56,552 nt of DNA from Lachnospiraceae bacterium (GCA_022799175.1 JAAWNY010000014.1:1-56552), one strand, 5' to 3'. Numbered from the stretch's first letter, positions 1-8,608 are shown. Numbers and translations are program-made. The notes: a model not told the origin generated them from the sequence alone.

Positions 1-270
1 TTAATCTCGAAACCGGAAAAAGGAGCAGACAGTTTGGCGTTGGTTCTCGCCTCATTTCCTTGACTATACTTTTCGTTTCCTTATCTTAATGACATTGGTT
101 ATCAAGTTTAACTCCTAAAATATTCAGACTTAGAGAAAAAGCTACCAGCTAACCGCAAAGTCTCCCGCTTCTTCCTCCAAGGCGTACTTCTAAGAAACCT
201 TAATTTATTAACATGGATTTTTGTAACGCCCTTCTATGTACCGGAAGCGCCAAACGCTTCCGGTGAGCTT
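1..270. repeat. Edge copy of palindromic repeat family A, no gene
   Basis: No gene is visible here. The first 30 bases repeat, almost base for base, the core of the palindromic element at 47681-47841 read on the other strand: both contain TTAATCTCGAAACCGGAAAA followed by AGGA(A/G)CAGAC. Beyond the core the two copies diverge. The left half of this copy would lie outside the window. At 240-264 a perfect 10-bp inverted repeat (ACCGGAAGCG, 5-base loop) sits just past the DUF1540 stop codon and probably ends its transcript, although no strong T run follows. Confidence 0.5.
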
Positions 271-585
271 TTAGCGCACAGTAAAGGTTGCGCACTGTGT
301 ATGCTCGGCCCGGCTGGCTCCATCGCCACAAACATCGATATGCTCCGCCTGGCAGTGACGCCCTTCATTATAAATACAATTCACGGCCTCACAGTCCACT
401 TCCAGACGGCTTTCCGGGGTCTTAAAAATATTCTTAAAAGCGCCTTCCCGATTCTCATCAAAACTACCGCAGCAGGTTCCTTCCCGCTCTTTTGCTCCCT
501 GTCCGTCTACAATAATCGCCTGCTTACAACAGCAGTTGTCCGCATTATGCAGACAGTTTGTTACTGTACAATCCAGCTTGGTCAT
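271..585 (-). CDS. DUF1540 cysteine-rich small protein (two repeats)
   Basis: This 104-residue protein has two copies of a cysteine-rich module, each opening with a C-x-V/A-x-N-C core (LDCTVTNCLHNADNC near residue 4 and VDCEAVNCIYNEGRHC near residue 63). That is the pattern of DUF1540 proteins, whose function is not established; the cysteine spacing suggests metal binding (inference). No signal peptide or membrane segment is seen. A strong GAAGGAGG ribosome site precedes the ATG. It is a single gene downstream of thrS with its own likely promoter at 677-706. That promoter resembles the forespore sigma-G consensus, so a sporulation role is plausible. Confidence 0.85.
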   Translation of the reverse strand: MTKLDCTVTNCLHNADNCCCKQAIIVDGQGAKEREGTCCGSFDENREGAFKNIFKTPESRLEVDCEAVNCIYNEGRHCQAEHIDVCGDGASRAEHTQCATFTVR

Positions 586-676
586 AATAAATGCATACCT
601 CCTTCATAAGATGATGTTGCTCCAGCCTTCTTCTGCCAAAGCGCAGTCAAAAATCGATATCATCCAATATCAAGAT

Positions 677-706
677 TAGTATGCATTTATTTTTTTAATC
701 TATACA
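677..706 (-). promoter_or_regulatory. Candidate sigma-G-type promoter of the DUF1540 gene
   Basis: On the minus strand TGTATA (706-701) is followed after exactly 17 bases by CATACTA (683-677). The Bacillus forespore sigma-G consensus is roughly TGnATA, 17-18 bases, CATnnTA, so all fixed positions match. The predicted leader to the ATG at 585 is about 90 nt. The -35 lies about 5 bases past the thrS stop. The match is seen directly; the sigma assignment is inference. Confidence 0.5.
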
Positions 707-710
707 TCTC

Positions 711-2639
711 TTACTTTTTTATTTGTATTTCTCGGATTTCTTTTTTGGCAATTTCATCCTTTATTGCCACAATAAATTCTTCAAGGAGTTTCTGCCCTTC
801 GTCCCCCAAAAACCGGCTGCGCACAGCCACCAGACCTTCTTCTTCCTCCTTCTGGCCTACCACCAGCATATACGGAATCTTCTGCATCTGAGCTTCCCGA
901 ATTTTATATCCAATCTTCTCAGAACGCATATCCAGCTCTGTCCGGATTCCTGCCTCTTCCAGTTTTTCTGTCACCTGTTTTGCATAATCCATAAATTTAT
1001 CTGAGATCGGCAATACCTTCACCTGCACGGGAGCCAGCCAAGTGGGGAATGCTCCTGCAAAATGCTCAATCAAAATCCCGATAAACCGCTCAATGGAACC
1101 GAACGCTACCCGATGAATCATGATTGGACGATGTTTCTCACCATCTGCCCCAATATATTCCAGATCAAACCGCTGAGGCATCTGGAAATCCAACTGAATC
1201 GTTCCACACTGCCAGGTTCTGCCAATCGCATCTACCAGATGGAAGTCAATCTTCGGTCCATAGAAAGCGCCGTCCCCCTCATTGACTACATAGTCCAGTC
1301 CCAACTCGCTAAGAGCTCCACGAAGCCCCTCGGTTGCCATCTCCCAATCCTCGTCACTGCCCATACTGTCTTCCGGACGGGTAGACAACTCCACATGATA
1401 TTGGAAACCAAACAGTTTATAGACGGAATCAATCAGTCTGGCCACTCCCATAATCTCTTCCTTAATTTGTTCCGGCATCATAAAGATGTGCGCGTCATCC
1501 TGAGTAAAACAACGCACTCGCATAAGGCCATGCAGCTGTCCAGATTTTTCATGACGATGTACCAGACCCAGCTCACCTGCCCGCAGAGGCAAATCGCGAT
1601 AAGAACGTGGTTCTGAGGCATATACTAGCATTCCTCCTGGGCAATTCATCGGTTTAACAGCAAAATCCTGTTCATCGATCACCGTGGTATACATATTATT
1701 CTTATAGTGATCCCAATGACCAGAATTCTCCCACAAACTGCGATTTAAAATGATCGGAGTGGCAATCTCCACATACCCCGCCTTTTTATGAATCTCCCGC
1801 CAGTATTCCAACAGGGTATTCTTCAGTACCATACCTTTTGGCAGGAAAAACGGAAAACCTGGTCCTGCCTCATGCATCATAAACAACCCCAGTTCCCGGC
1901 CCAGCTTTCGGTGATCTCGCTTTTTTGCCTCCTCCATCATCGTAAGGTAAGCTTCCAGTTCCTCTTTCTTGGAAAACGCTGTGGCATAAAGACGCGTCAG
2001 CATCTTATTGTGTTCGTCTCCTCTCCAGTACGCGCCGGCAATACTGGTCAGTTTATAAGCTTTTCCCACATCTTTTGTGCTCATCAGATGTGGTCCGGCG
2101 CACAGATCGGTAAATTCTCCCTGTTTATAAAAGCTGATTTCCTCGCCTTCTGGTAAATCCTCAATCAACTCCACCTTATATGGCTCCGCCTTCTCTTTCA
2201 TGAAGGCAATCGCCTTCTCACGAGGCAGAGTAAAACGCTCAATCGGTAAAGCTTCCTTGACGATCTTTTTCATCTCGGCTTCGATTTTCTCCATATCCTC
2301 TGCCACAATCGGCTCTGCAAAATCAATATCATAATAAAAACCATCGGCAATCGACGGACCAATCGCCAACTTTGCTTCTGGATACAAGCGCTTGATTGCC
2401 TGTGCCATCACATGACTGGCCGAATGACGCAACGCTGCTAATCCTTTTTCATCTTTTGCTGTCAAAATATTGAGCGTGCAGTCTTTGTCCAAAATCGTTC
2501 GCAAATCTACCGCCTCTCCATCTACCTCTCCCACACAAGCCATCCGGCCGAGTCCCTCGCTTAAGTCCCGTGCCACTTCCAGAATTGAAACGGGTTGTGT
2601 ATATTCCTTTACACTTCCATCCTTCAGAGTAATCCTCAT
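711..2639 (-). CDS. thrS: Threonyl-tRNA synthetase
   Basis: This 642-residue enzyme charges tRNA-Thr with threonine in the cytoplasm. In order it shows an N-terminal TGS-like domain (MRITLKDGSVKEY), the editing domain with the HxxxH pair (HSASHVM near residue 72) and the later C..GPH segment (CAGPHLMS), the class II catalytic core (motif 2 region with FAVKPMNCPGGMLVY and RVRCFTQDDAHIF; motif 3 with HRVAFGSIERFIGILIEHF), and the anticodon-binding domain after LAPVQVKVLPIS. Length is normal for bacterial ThrRS. An AAGGAGAG site precedes the ATG. It is transcribed alone behind a T-box leader, so expression should rise when uncharged tRNA-Thr accumulates. Confidence 0.98.
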   Translation of the reverse strand: MRITLKDGSVKEYTQPVSILEVARDLSEGLGRMACVGEVDGEAVDLRTILDKDCTLNILTAKDEKGLAALRHSASHVMAQAIKRLYPEAKLAIGPSIADGFYYDIDFAEPIVAEDMEKIEAEMKKIVKEALPIERFTLPREKAIAFMKEKAEPYKVELIEDLPEGEEISFYKQGEFTDLCAGPHLMSTKDVGKAYKLTSIAGAYWRGDEHNKMLTRLYATAFSKKEELEAYLTMMEEAKKRDHRKLGRELGLFMMHEAGPGFPFFLPKGMVLKNTLLEYWREIHKKAGYVEIATPIILNRSLWENSGHWDHYKNNMYTTVIDEQDFAVKPMNCPGGMLVYASEPRSYRDLPLRAGELGLVHRHEKSGQLHGLMRVRCFTQDDAHIFMMPEQIKEEIMGVARLIDSVYKLFGFQYHVELSTRPEDSMGSDEDWEMATEGLRGALSELGLDYVVNEGDGAFYGPKIDFHLVDAIGRTWQCGTIQLDFQMPQRFDLEYIGADGEKHRPIMIHRVAFGSIERFIGILIEHFAGAFPTWLAPVQVKVLPISDKFMDYAKQVTEKLEEAGIRTELDMRSEKIGYKIREAQMQKIPYMLVVGQKEEEEGLVAVRSRFLGDEGQKLLEEFIVAIKDEIAKKEIREIQIKK

Positions 2640-2682
2640 GACTTCTCTCCTTTTCTTCTATAATTCCATTCATTATACGTAT

Positions 2683-2975
2683 AAAAACGTCCCCTGTCAG
2701 GAGCAAAATACTCCGGACAGGGGACGATCACGTTTCACGATCGCGGTTCCACCCCGCTTGCTGTTCCTTCGATCACCGGCCTTCTTCTTATCCGGCGACT
2801 CTTTCTTTACAGCCACTTCTTTCTGACGATAACGGCGTCACCGGATCCGATTAAGGATCACTCCGAGCTGGTCTTTACCTGTCTCCTCCGCAAGCTGCTC
2901 ACACCCACCACAGCCCTCTCTGCAACGTTCTCCACAGGCTACTGTTCTCATCTGCGTATTCTTCTATTTACTTTG
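2683..2975 (-). promoter_or_regulatory. T-box leader (tRNA-Thr responsive) with terminator
   Basis: Read on the minus strand, the leader carries the T-box core GGGTGGAACCGCG (about 2740-2755), then a strong terminator hairpin at 2725-2689 (GTCCCCTGTC with GACAGGGGAC) followed by GTTTTTAT. The T-box sequence can pair with the 5' side of the terminator to form the antiterminator. The TGGA bulge fits a tRNA ending in UCCA, as Firmicute tRNA-Thr does. A plausible specifier codon is ACC (2872-2870), followed by the GCTCGGAGTGA segment. The stem I assignment is by eye. Confidence 0.9.
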
Positions 2976-2981
2976 AATCCG

Positions 2982-3009
2982 ATTATACCACAGACAAGAT
3001 ATTTGTCAA
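2982..3009 (-). promoter_or_regulatory. Sigma-A promoter of thrS
   Basis: TTGACA (3009-3004), 16-base spacer, TATAAT (2987-2982). The start of transcription should be near 2975, at the 5' end of the T-box leader. The -35 lies only about 10 bases after the stop codon of the upstream secreted-protein gene, with no terminator between. Confidence 0.85.
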
Positions 3010-3019
3010 GGAATCTTTT

Positions 3020-4624
3020 TTACTCTCCCAGCATCTGATTCAACGTCCTTATCCCTTCCAGACAGCTCAGCTCTTCCCCATTCATTCCATAAAGCTGACC
3101 ATCCTGAACAAAATTATAAACACAAATATTGTCCAACCATAACTCATCGGTGGCTCGAAACTGCACCGTCCCATATTCCAGCTTTCCAAAATTCAAATCA
3201 AACGTTCCTTTTCCATCCACGATCACTTCTTCCGTCCGCGAGCCCAATGTAATAAAAAGTCGCACTGGAAAATTACTGTCTGCCGTAAAACGCACATGAT
3301 TGTCCCGTTCTATCTTTTGAGAAATCCAATATCCAATTTCCTGAGAAATACTTCCTCCGTTTTCCAGTCTCATCTGATGACTGCCGTCTTTCTCCATTAC
3401 CCTGCCCCGGCTACTCTCCCATCCTTTGTCCCCCAAAGCAAACTGACTGTTATAAATCGGATTATTGGCATAATTTCGGTAACTCCATACCGCATATCCA
3501 TTGGTATATTTGTTTAACAATGGCAAAAGCCCCACCAGATAGGCATTGCGCTCCGCCTCTATCAGTCTGGCATTCCGCTCAAATCCCGGCGTTATATCCA
3601 TATAGAGCAGCTGATCAATATAAAGCGGTTTTCCTCCATTATACGCTTGTACCAAATACAACTGTTGTTCCATCATCGAAAGGGCTTCTGCCGCCGTAAG
3701 TACCCGATCCTGCCCATATCCCATAGACACACTGTACATCAAAGCGGAATAAGAAGCCTCTCCACAAGGAAAAGTCCGAAAATGTTCTGCTCCCACCATA
3801 GAGCCATCCCGACCTATTACGGGATCCACATCCAGACGCACCTCCATCGAAAGATTCGGAAATACTTGTTGCGCCTCAGCCAAAAGTTCTATCAAATACT
3901 CGTCATAAAACTCATAAAATAATAGATACGCCTGACTATCCCGCCGGGGAATGCCAATGGACATAAAATCATGGATCTGCTCTTCTGTCGCATAATATTC
4001 CTGCACCTGCTCCAACGAATAATGTTCCTGCAAATAATCCTGAAAACCAATTCTCTTTGCCTCTCTCACACCTGTTGTTTTCCCGGCATATAGACCAGGT
4101 GCATCCTCTGTATAATTCCAGAAATCCTCCCAGGTAATAAAACCTCCGGCAAAATTATCATAGCCAGACACCGATTGATACAGCTTTTCCACATAAGCTA
4201 GCCACGCAGAACGCAGTCCCTCATTCCCCAACATTCTTCGAAACCGCATGGTTGGCTGCTCTCTGCCATAGTGATCCCAGGTATAACTAACCCGCAACAT
4301 CACCTGCAATCCCTGTACTTGCGCCGCCTGCATTACCCGATCCAACTTTTCAAATGCGTAATTGTTGTAATAAACAGGTTCCGTCTCTGGCTGAAATTCT
4401 CTCCAGGGGATAACCAACACAATGCTGTTAAAGCCATCTGCCGCAATTTGTGCCAGCTCTTCTTCCATATGATCGCTTTCTGTATTCCAAAAATTAATCA
4501 CCCAGGCATCTGACACATAAGTCACCGATTTCAATTGTCCCGACGATGCTACCGTCTCCTGCACCGGAAAAACTATTGTGAATATCAGCATTGCCATCAC
4601 AAATACCCATGATTTTGTTCTCAT
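3020..4624 (-). CDS. Secreted TIM-barrel glycoside hydrolase-like protein
   Basis: This 534-residue protein begins with a signal peptide (charged MRTK, hydrophobic core to about residue 22, likely cleavage near VAS-SG). Residues about 33-390 read like a (beta/alpha)8 cellulase- or GH42-like barrel: IAADGFNSIVLVIPWREFQP, VMLRVSYTWDHYG, GGFITWEDFWN, LSMEVRLDVDP and YAVWSYRN near the last strand. Candidate catalytic acids are E166 in ITWEDFWN and E261 in SMEVRLD, but the family assignment is tentative. From about 395 there is a beta-rich, carbohydrate-binding-like domain. It sits between the flagellar operon terminator and thrS, with no terminator of its own before the thrS promoter. The substrate is unknown. 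Confidence 0.7.
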   Translation of the reverse strand: MRTKSWVFVMAMLIFTIVFPVQETVASSGQLKSVTYVSDAWVINFWNTESDHMEEELAQIAADGFNSIVLVIPWREFQPETEPVYYNNYAFEKLDRVMQAAQVQGLQVMLRVSYTWDHYGREQPTMRFRRMLGNEGLRSAWLAYVEKLYQSVSGYDNFAGGFITWEDFWNYTEDAPGLYAGKTTGVREAKRIGFQDYLQEHYSLEQVQEYYATEEQIHDFMSIGIPRRDSQAYLLFYEFYDEYLIELLAEAQQVFPNLSMEVRLDVDPVIGRDGSMVGAEHFRTFPCGEASYSALMYSVSMGYGQDRVLTAAEALSMMEQQLYLVQAYNGGKPLYIDQLLYMDITPGFERNARLIEAERNAYLVGLLPLLNKYTNGYAVWSYRNYANNPIYNSQFALGDKGWESSRGRVMEKDGSHQMRLENGGSISQEIGYWISQKIERDNHVRFTADSNFPVRLFITLGSRTEEVIVDGKGTFDLNFGKLEYGTVQFRATDELWLDNICVYNFVQDGQLYGMNGEELSCLEGIRTLNQMLGE

Positions 4625-4663
4625 AATCCATTCCGTCTTTCGTCAATTTTATCAATACCTATT

Positions 4664-4731
4664 CTGGCAGTTTGCCAGAAAACAAATATCCCAGTTTCTT
4701 TTCCTGATTATAAAGTCGGGAAAAGAAACCA
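4664..4731 (-). terminator. Hairpins ending the flagellar operon
   Basis: Just after the last gene of the flagellar operon the minus strand folds into a long stem (GGTTTCTTTTCCCGA pairing with TCAGGAAAAGAAACT, 4731-4694). A perfect small hairpin CTGGCAAACTGCCAG (4678-4664) follows. T runs are short, so termination strength is uncertain. Confidence 0.55.
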
Positions 4732-4742
4732 GGATAATATCC

Positions 4743-5675
4743 TTACCATAATTCCAATTCATCTTCTGTCAGCACCCGATCTACCTGAGATTTAATATTT
4801 TCCTCTGTGGCTGGTAGATAACCTTCCAGAATATTGTTCCCTCTCGTCTGCTGTGCCTCAATCTGAAACAGATCCCAGTCCTCCTTATCTTCTTGCTGTC
4901 CATTGACCCGATATATGGGCCCGCCCCAGTCATCCAGCTCCATCACAAAGCTCCATACGCACTCGAAATCAGCGCTCTGATCCTTCATCTGGAACAGACG
5001 GAAATCTCCATTGGACTCCACAATTTCCAGCCACATGGTCTCTCCTTTCGGATCCCGATAAAGAGAACCGCGAGTCTCTTCCCCGGATGCCTCATCAAAT
5101 TCCGCCGAAAGCAAAAGCTCTTCCTCATCCGGATCCCAGATGGCAATTTCTATCGGGCTTTTGCTGCTATCCGTCCCTTCCATCACCACCAAATCCGGAT
5201 ATTCATCCAGATTCAAATCCGTCAGCATAAAATAAAATTGCCGCGCATCAGCCTCCCCGGAAGCGGCTGCCTGAGCTTTCTTACTAGACTTTTTTTTCTT
5301 TGTTGCTTTCTTCAACCCGGATTTTATCGCCTTGCGATAAGTATCATACCGCTCGACCTGCAATCCGTCCGGCCCCACATATTTGTCATCCTTGGTAAAG
5401 GCATTAAAGCACATAGCGCCATCTTCACCCATGTAGTATTTATTTCCACTGTCCTCGTCCTTTACCCAGCCAGTCTTCATGCGCCCTCTGGCATCCACAT
5501 AATAAATCTTTCCGTTATCCTCGATCCATTCGTCCTCCACCGGCTCACCGGGAGATTCACAGTAAGTCCAATACTTTCCATTTTCTGACAATTCCCATTC
5601 TCCTGCCATAGCCGGAAAAGCTCCTGCCAGCAAAGCTATAAGAATTCCCAGAACCGCAGATGTGCATATTTTCAA
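4743..5675 (-). CDS. Secreted cell-wall-binding repeat protein, last gene of flagellar operon
   Basis: The gene starts 28 bases after the cheV stop. A TTG at 5675 is preferred because GGTGGAG lies about 7 bases before it and it opens directly onto a signal peptide (MKICTSAVLGILIALLAG, cleavage near AMA-GEW). An ATG at 5699 is the alternative. Residues about 25-90 hold aromatic/glycine choline-binding-type repeats (GKYWTY, GKIYYVDARGRMKTGWV, NKYYMGEDGAM), which usually anchor proteins to the cell surface. A lysine-rich linker (KKATKKKKSSKKA) leads to an acidic C-terminal domain of unknown function with DLNLDEYPDLVV. Position at the operon end suggests co-expression with motility genes; the role is unknown. 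Confidence 0.75.
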   Translation of the reverse strand: MKICTSAVLGILIALLAGAFPAMAGEWELSENGKYWTYCESPGEPVEDEWIEDNGKIYYVDARGRMKTGWVKDEDSGNKYYMGEDGAMCFNAFTKDDKYVGPDGLQVERYDTYRKAIKSGLKKATKKKKSSKKAQAAASGEADARQFYFMLTDLNLDEYPDLVVMEGTDSSKSPIEIAIWDPDEEELLLSAEFDEASGEETRGSLYRDPKGETMWLEIVESNGDFRLFQMKDQSADFECVWSFVMELDDWGGPIYRVNGQQEDKEDWDLFQIEAQQTRGNNILEGYLPATEENIKSQVDRVLTEDELELW

Positions 5676-5703
5676 CGTGCACTCCACCTTTCCATCCAAA
5701 AGC

Positions 5704-6645
5704 TTAATCTTCGTTATTCTTTAAATTCTCCTCAAACCGTTCCAGCAGCCGATCGATTACATGTACCAGATTGCCGATCTCCGGTTTCGTCAGCTGCTCA
5801 TCCGCCCCCAGTTGCTCACCTTTGATCCGCATCTGATCGTCGATCAGTGAAGAGAAAATCACTACAGGTAAAAGCTTCAGCCTTGAATCATCCTTGACCA
5901 GTTTTGTCAGGCGATGGCCATCCATCTTTGGCATCTCAATATCTGTAATAATCAGGTTCACTTTTTCATACAGGTCGGAATCACCTGAAATTGAGTGCAG
6001 ATAATCCCAGGCTTCCTGGCCATTATTAAAATTCTTCACATTGGTAAAGCCGGCCCGCTCCAGTGCTTCATCAATCATTTTCTGCAGCAAAATGGAATCC
6101 TCCGCGATAACCAGCGGCTTGGTACAGATTGGACGATCTCCCATCTGATCCACCTCTGAGAGCTGAATCGTAGTCTCCGGAGCAATCTCTGCCACAATCT
6201 TCTCAAAATCAAGAATCGTCACCAACTCTTTTCCACACTGAGCAATCCCTGTGGCTACCCCCTCTTCGCCATGAGTCAAAGTCTTATCCGGCTTCTGAAT
6301 ATCATTCCAAGAGATCCGACTGATGCCTTCAATGCTTTGCACGCGGAAAGCTACTGTCATCTTGTTGAAATTGGTAACAATAAACAGATCCCGGGACTGA
6401 TGCTCCAGACGCTCGTCCGTCAGGTAGTATCCAAGGTCAATTACCGTGATCAGAGTATCCCGGGGTTTAAAGATCCCTTCCACTGCCGGATGTGCATGTG
6501 GCATAACTTTAACCTTTGCCGCCATCATGATCTCTTTGACCTTTGCCACATTAATCCCGTAGAATTCCCCCTGGATTGTGAACTTCATAATCTCGATTTC
6601 ATTGGTTCCCGACTCTAACAGGATCCCCTCTTTTTCTTTTTCCAT
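5704..6645 (-). CDS. cheV: Chemotaxis coupling/response-regulator protein CheV
   Basis: This 313-residue protein joins a CheW-like domain (about residues 12-160; GEFYGINVAKVKEIM and PRDTLITVIDLGYYL) to a receiver domain (about 175-305). The receiver has the acidic pocket (VIAEDS), the phospho-acceptor Asp in LIITDIEMPKMDG, the T/S position in VVIFSSL and the Lys in LTKPEI. In Bacillus CheV couples receptors to CheA and tunes adaptation by being phosphorylated. It follows cheC-cheD in the operon. No cheA, cheW, cheB or cheR is in this window, so its partners must be encoded elsewhere. Confidence 0.95.
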   Translation of the reverse strand: MEKEKEGILLESGTNEIEIMKFTIQGEFYGINVAKVKEIMMAAKVKVMPHAHPAVEGIFKPRDTLITVIDLGYYLTDERLEHQSRDLFIVTNFNKMTVAFRVQSIEGISRISWNDIQKPDKTLTHGEEGVATGIAQCGKELVTILDFEKIVAEIAPETTIQLSEVDQMGDRPICTKPLVIAEDSILLQKMIDEALERAGFTNVKNFNNGQEAWDYLHSISGDSDLYEKVNLIITDIEMPKMDGHRLTKLVKDDSRLKLLPVVIFSSLIDDQMRIKGEQLGADEQLTKPEIGNLVHVIDRLLERFEENLKNNED

Positions 6646-6686
6646 TTTCCTGCACTCCTCTCTTAAACACGTGTTTTAACCATCCC

Positions 6687-7172
6687 TTACAGACGCTTCT
6701 CCGGTTTGCCCACGGTACGGATAAACACCTCTCCGGTATCCACATTCAGTACCATCGTCCGCGCATAAGCACCGCCGGTATCCTCTGCCGATATCCGCAT
6801 CCTTTCCTCCGCCAAAATTTTCTTCACCATTGCCGCATTGCGCTGTCCGATGTTGCCAAAATCCGAATTTCCCTTAAGGTCGAACATTTTGGCTCCCCCG
6901 GCAATCTTTACGATGGTCCTGCTCTTAACCATGCCAAAGGCGGAAAGCTTGCGAATCGTCTCTCGAATTCCACAATCCGCATACTTAAATACCTTAGGAT
7001 CATTAGAATCATTTCTACTTGGCAGCATAATGTGCAAAAGCCCGCCCAGCTTAATTCCAGGGTCGTAGAAGGTAATCCCAATACAGGAACCTAATGCGTA
7101 AGTAATCACGGTACCTCCGCCCCTGGTGAACTTCATATCACCGATTCCTACCTTCAAGTCCTTTTCCAGCAT
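6687..7172 (-). CDS. cheD: Chemoreceptor glutamine deamidase CheD
   Basis: The 161-residue protein has the CheD catalytic triad pattern: Thr24, Cys30 in ALGSCIGITFYD and His47 in GLLHIMLP, with the same spacing as Thr21/Cys27/His44 of Thermotoga CheD. It also has the later IGQRNAAMVKKIL motif. CheD deamidates receptor glutamines and binds CheC, which controls its activity. Its ATG overlaps the cheC stop by one base, so the two are translationally coupled, as expected for proteins that form a complex. Confidence 0.96.
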   Translation of the reverse strand: MLEKDLKVGIGDMKFTRGGGTVITYALGSCIGITFYDPGIKLGGLLHIMLPSRNDSNDPKVFKYADCGIRETIRKLSAFGMVKSRTIVKIAGGAKMFDLKGNSDFGNIGQRNAAMVKKILAEERMRISAEDTGGAYARTMVLNVDTGEVFIRTVGKPEKRL

Positions 7173-7798
7173 TATAAAACTCCTAATTTCTCTAATATAT
7201 TATTCAGGGAGTCGATATCTGGAAGCATTAACAATCCATCGGATAACTTCGTCCCGTCCATAATAAATTCTGCATTGATATACATCAGTTTATCTGTCTC
7301 ATATCCATATTCTGCAATGGGAACCGTCAAAATCCCTCCCAGCATATTTACGGTTGAACCTGGAACTGATAAGTCAATCTCCACGCCAACCAATTGTGCA
7401 AACGCATTCACATAAGAGCAGATAATGATATTTCCCACTTCTTCCAGTGCGGAATAATCTAATTCATCCATCTCCTGAAACGATTCATAGCTTCTGCCGA
7501 TCAGTTTCTCCAGCACTACATTGGCCAAATCTAACTTAAAGACAAAAAGCATCAATCCCTCGACCTGGTTGGACATCCTTACTAATGTGGCCGCCACTAA
7601 TTCCTCAATATCACCCATTCGATCCACGGTCTCTTCATAGCCGAGAACACTGACCTCCGGAATTGAAATCCGGATCTCTTTCTGTAAAAGCTTCGAAAGG
7701 GCTGTCGCAGCATGGCTAGTACCGATACTGCTGATTTCCTTCATTACATCCAGTTCCTGAAGATTCATATCCTCATAACTTCTCAGTCTCTTAGTCAC
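7172..7798 (-). CDS. cheC: CheY-P phosphatase CheC
   Basis: This 208-residue CheC-family protein starts at a GTG preceded by AGGAGG. The family active-site signature is (D/S)-x3-E-x2-N-x22-P, usually present twice. The second copy is intact (S-A-L-E-E-V-G-N, then Pro 23 residues on, SVPG). The first copy has D and E and the distant Pro, but the Asn is replaced by Ser (DVMKEISSIG). It should dephosphorylate CheY-P through site 2 and act as CheD partner. A single-base overlap with cheD supports this. Confidence 0.93.
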   Translation of the reverse strand: MTKRLRSYEDMNLQELDVMKEISSIGTSHAATALSKLLQKEIRISIPEVSVLGYEETVDRMGDIEELVAATLVRMSNQVEGLMLFVFKLDLANVVLEKLIGRSYESFQEMDELDYSALEEVGNIIICSYVNAFAQLVGVEIDLSVPGSTVNMLGGILTVPIAEYGYETDKLMYINAEFIMDGTKLSDGLLMLPDIDSLNNILEKLGVL

Positions 7799-7822
7799 CT
7801 CATGACCTCCTGTCCGTCTCTG

Positions 7823-8608
7823 TTACCCTCGCAGGGAATTAATCGTTGTTTCGATCTCATCCGATGTGGTCACCATTTTAAGTGCATAGGAATATGCCCG
7901 CTGACACTCAATCATCCGCACCATTTCTTTGGAAAGATTCGTTCCCGAATGCTCCAGAGCACGGGGCACAATCTTTGCCCGTTCCATCACTACAGGCTCC
8001 ATTCCAGCCGGCGCTGCGTATTCATTATCCCCAATGCTTATCAAATGACTAGGATTCGAAAAGGTATATGCACTGACGCGAGGCTCATCTTCGTCTTCTT
8101 CCTCGTCATCATCCGCCTCTTCCGGCTCGTAATCTTCCTCCAACCTTGCCAGAAGATCCTCAATGTCAGGTACCTCTGCTTCCAAAGGCTCCCCATTTTG
8201 ATCCAGAACCAACTTACCGTTATCTGTGGTCAGATAAAATTTATCCTCCCATTGCCCCCGATGAAAGCTTCCGTTCCGGGTGTAAGTAATCTCGCCAGTA
8301 GTCGGATCCTGCACCATAAAGAAAGCGTTCTCCTCTGCAATGGCAAAGTCTAGAGGACTATTTGTAGTTCCCATTGATGCCACATCATAAGTGGTATAGG
8401 TCCGCTGCAACCGTACACCATTTCCTGACATTAGATTTGTAACCGCAGTCTCAGAATCATTCAGATTATAATTCAATAAATCAGAAAAAGCAGCTGTCTT
8501 GGGTTTAAAGCCGTTATTGTTGATATTTGCCAAGTTATTGGCAATCACACTCATCTTTGCCATACAACTCCCGGCTCCCAGGGCACCTGTATAAAATGAC
8601 TGATACAT
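7823..8608 (-). CDS. flgG: Flagellar rod/hook-basal body protein, FlgG-like with acidic insert
   Basis: The protein has 261 residues. The N-terminus (MSVIANNLANINNNGFKPK) and C-terminus (NLSKEMVRMIECQRAYSYALKMV) are the paired coiled-coil ends of axial rod proteins in the FlgF/FlgG family. The middle domain carries an unusual run of acidic residues (EEADDDEEEDEDEP, about residues 166-180). It would form part of the distal rod. It follows a second paralogue by 21 bases, after sigD, the arrangement also seen for flhO-flhP in Bacillus. Assigning FlgG rather than FlhP/FlgF is a judgement from the C-terminus. Confidence 0.85.
   Translation of the reverse strand: MYQSFYTGALGAGSCMAKMSVIANNLANINNNGFKPKTAAFSDLLNYNLNDSETAVTNLMSGNGVRLQRTYTTYDVASMGTTNSPLDFAIAEENAFFMVQDPTTGEITYTRNGSFHRGQWEDKFYLTTDNGKLVLDQNGEPLEAEVPDIEDLLARLEEDYEPEEADDDEEEDEDEPRVSAYTFSNPSHLISIGDNEYAAPAGMEPVVMERAKIVPRALEHSGTNLSKEMVRMIECQRAYSYALKMVTTSDEIETTINSLRG

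Noticed and set aside
301-609. Plus-strand open frame opposite the DUF1540 gene
   Set aside because: It lies over a well-supported cysteine-rich gene, has no ribosome site and no recognisable domain.
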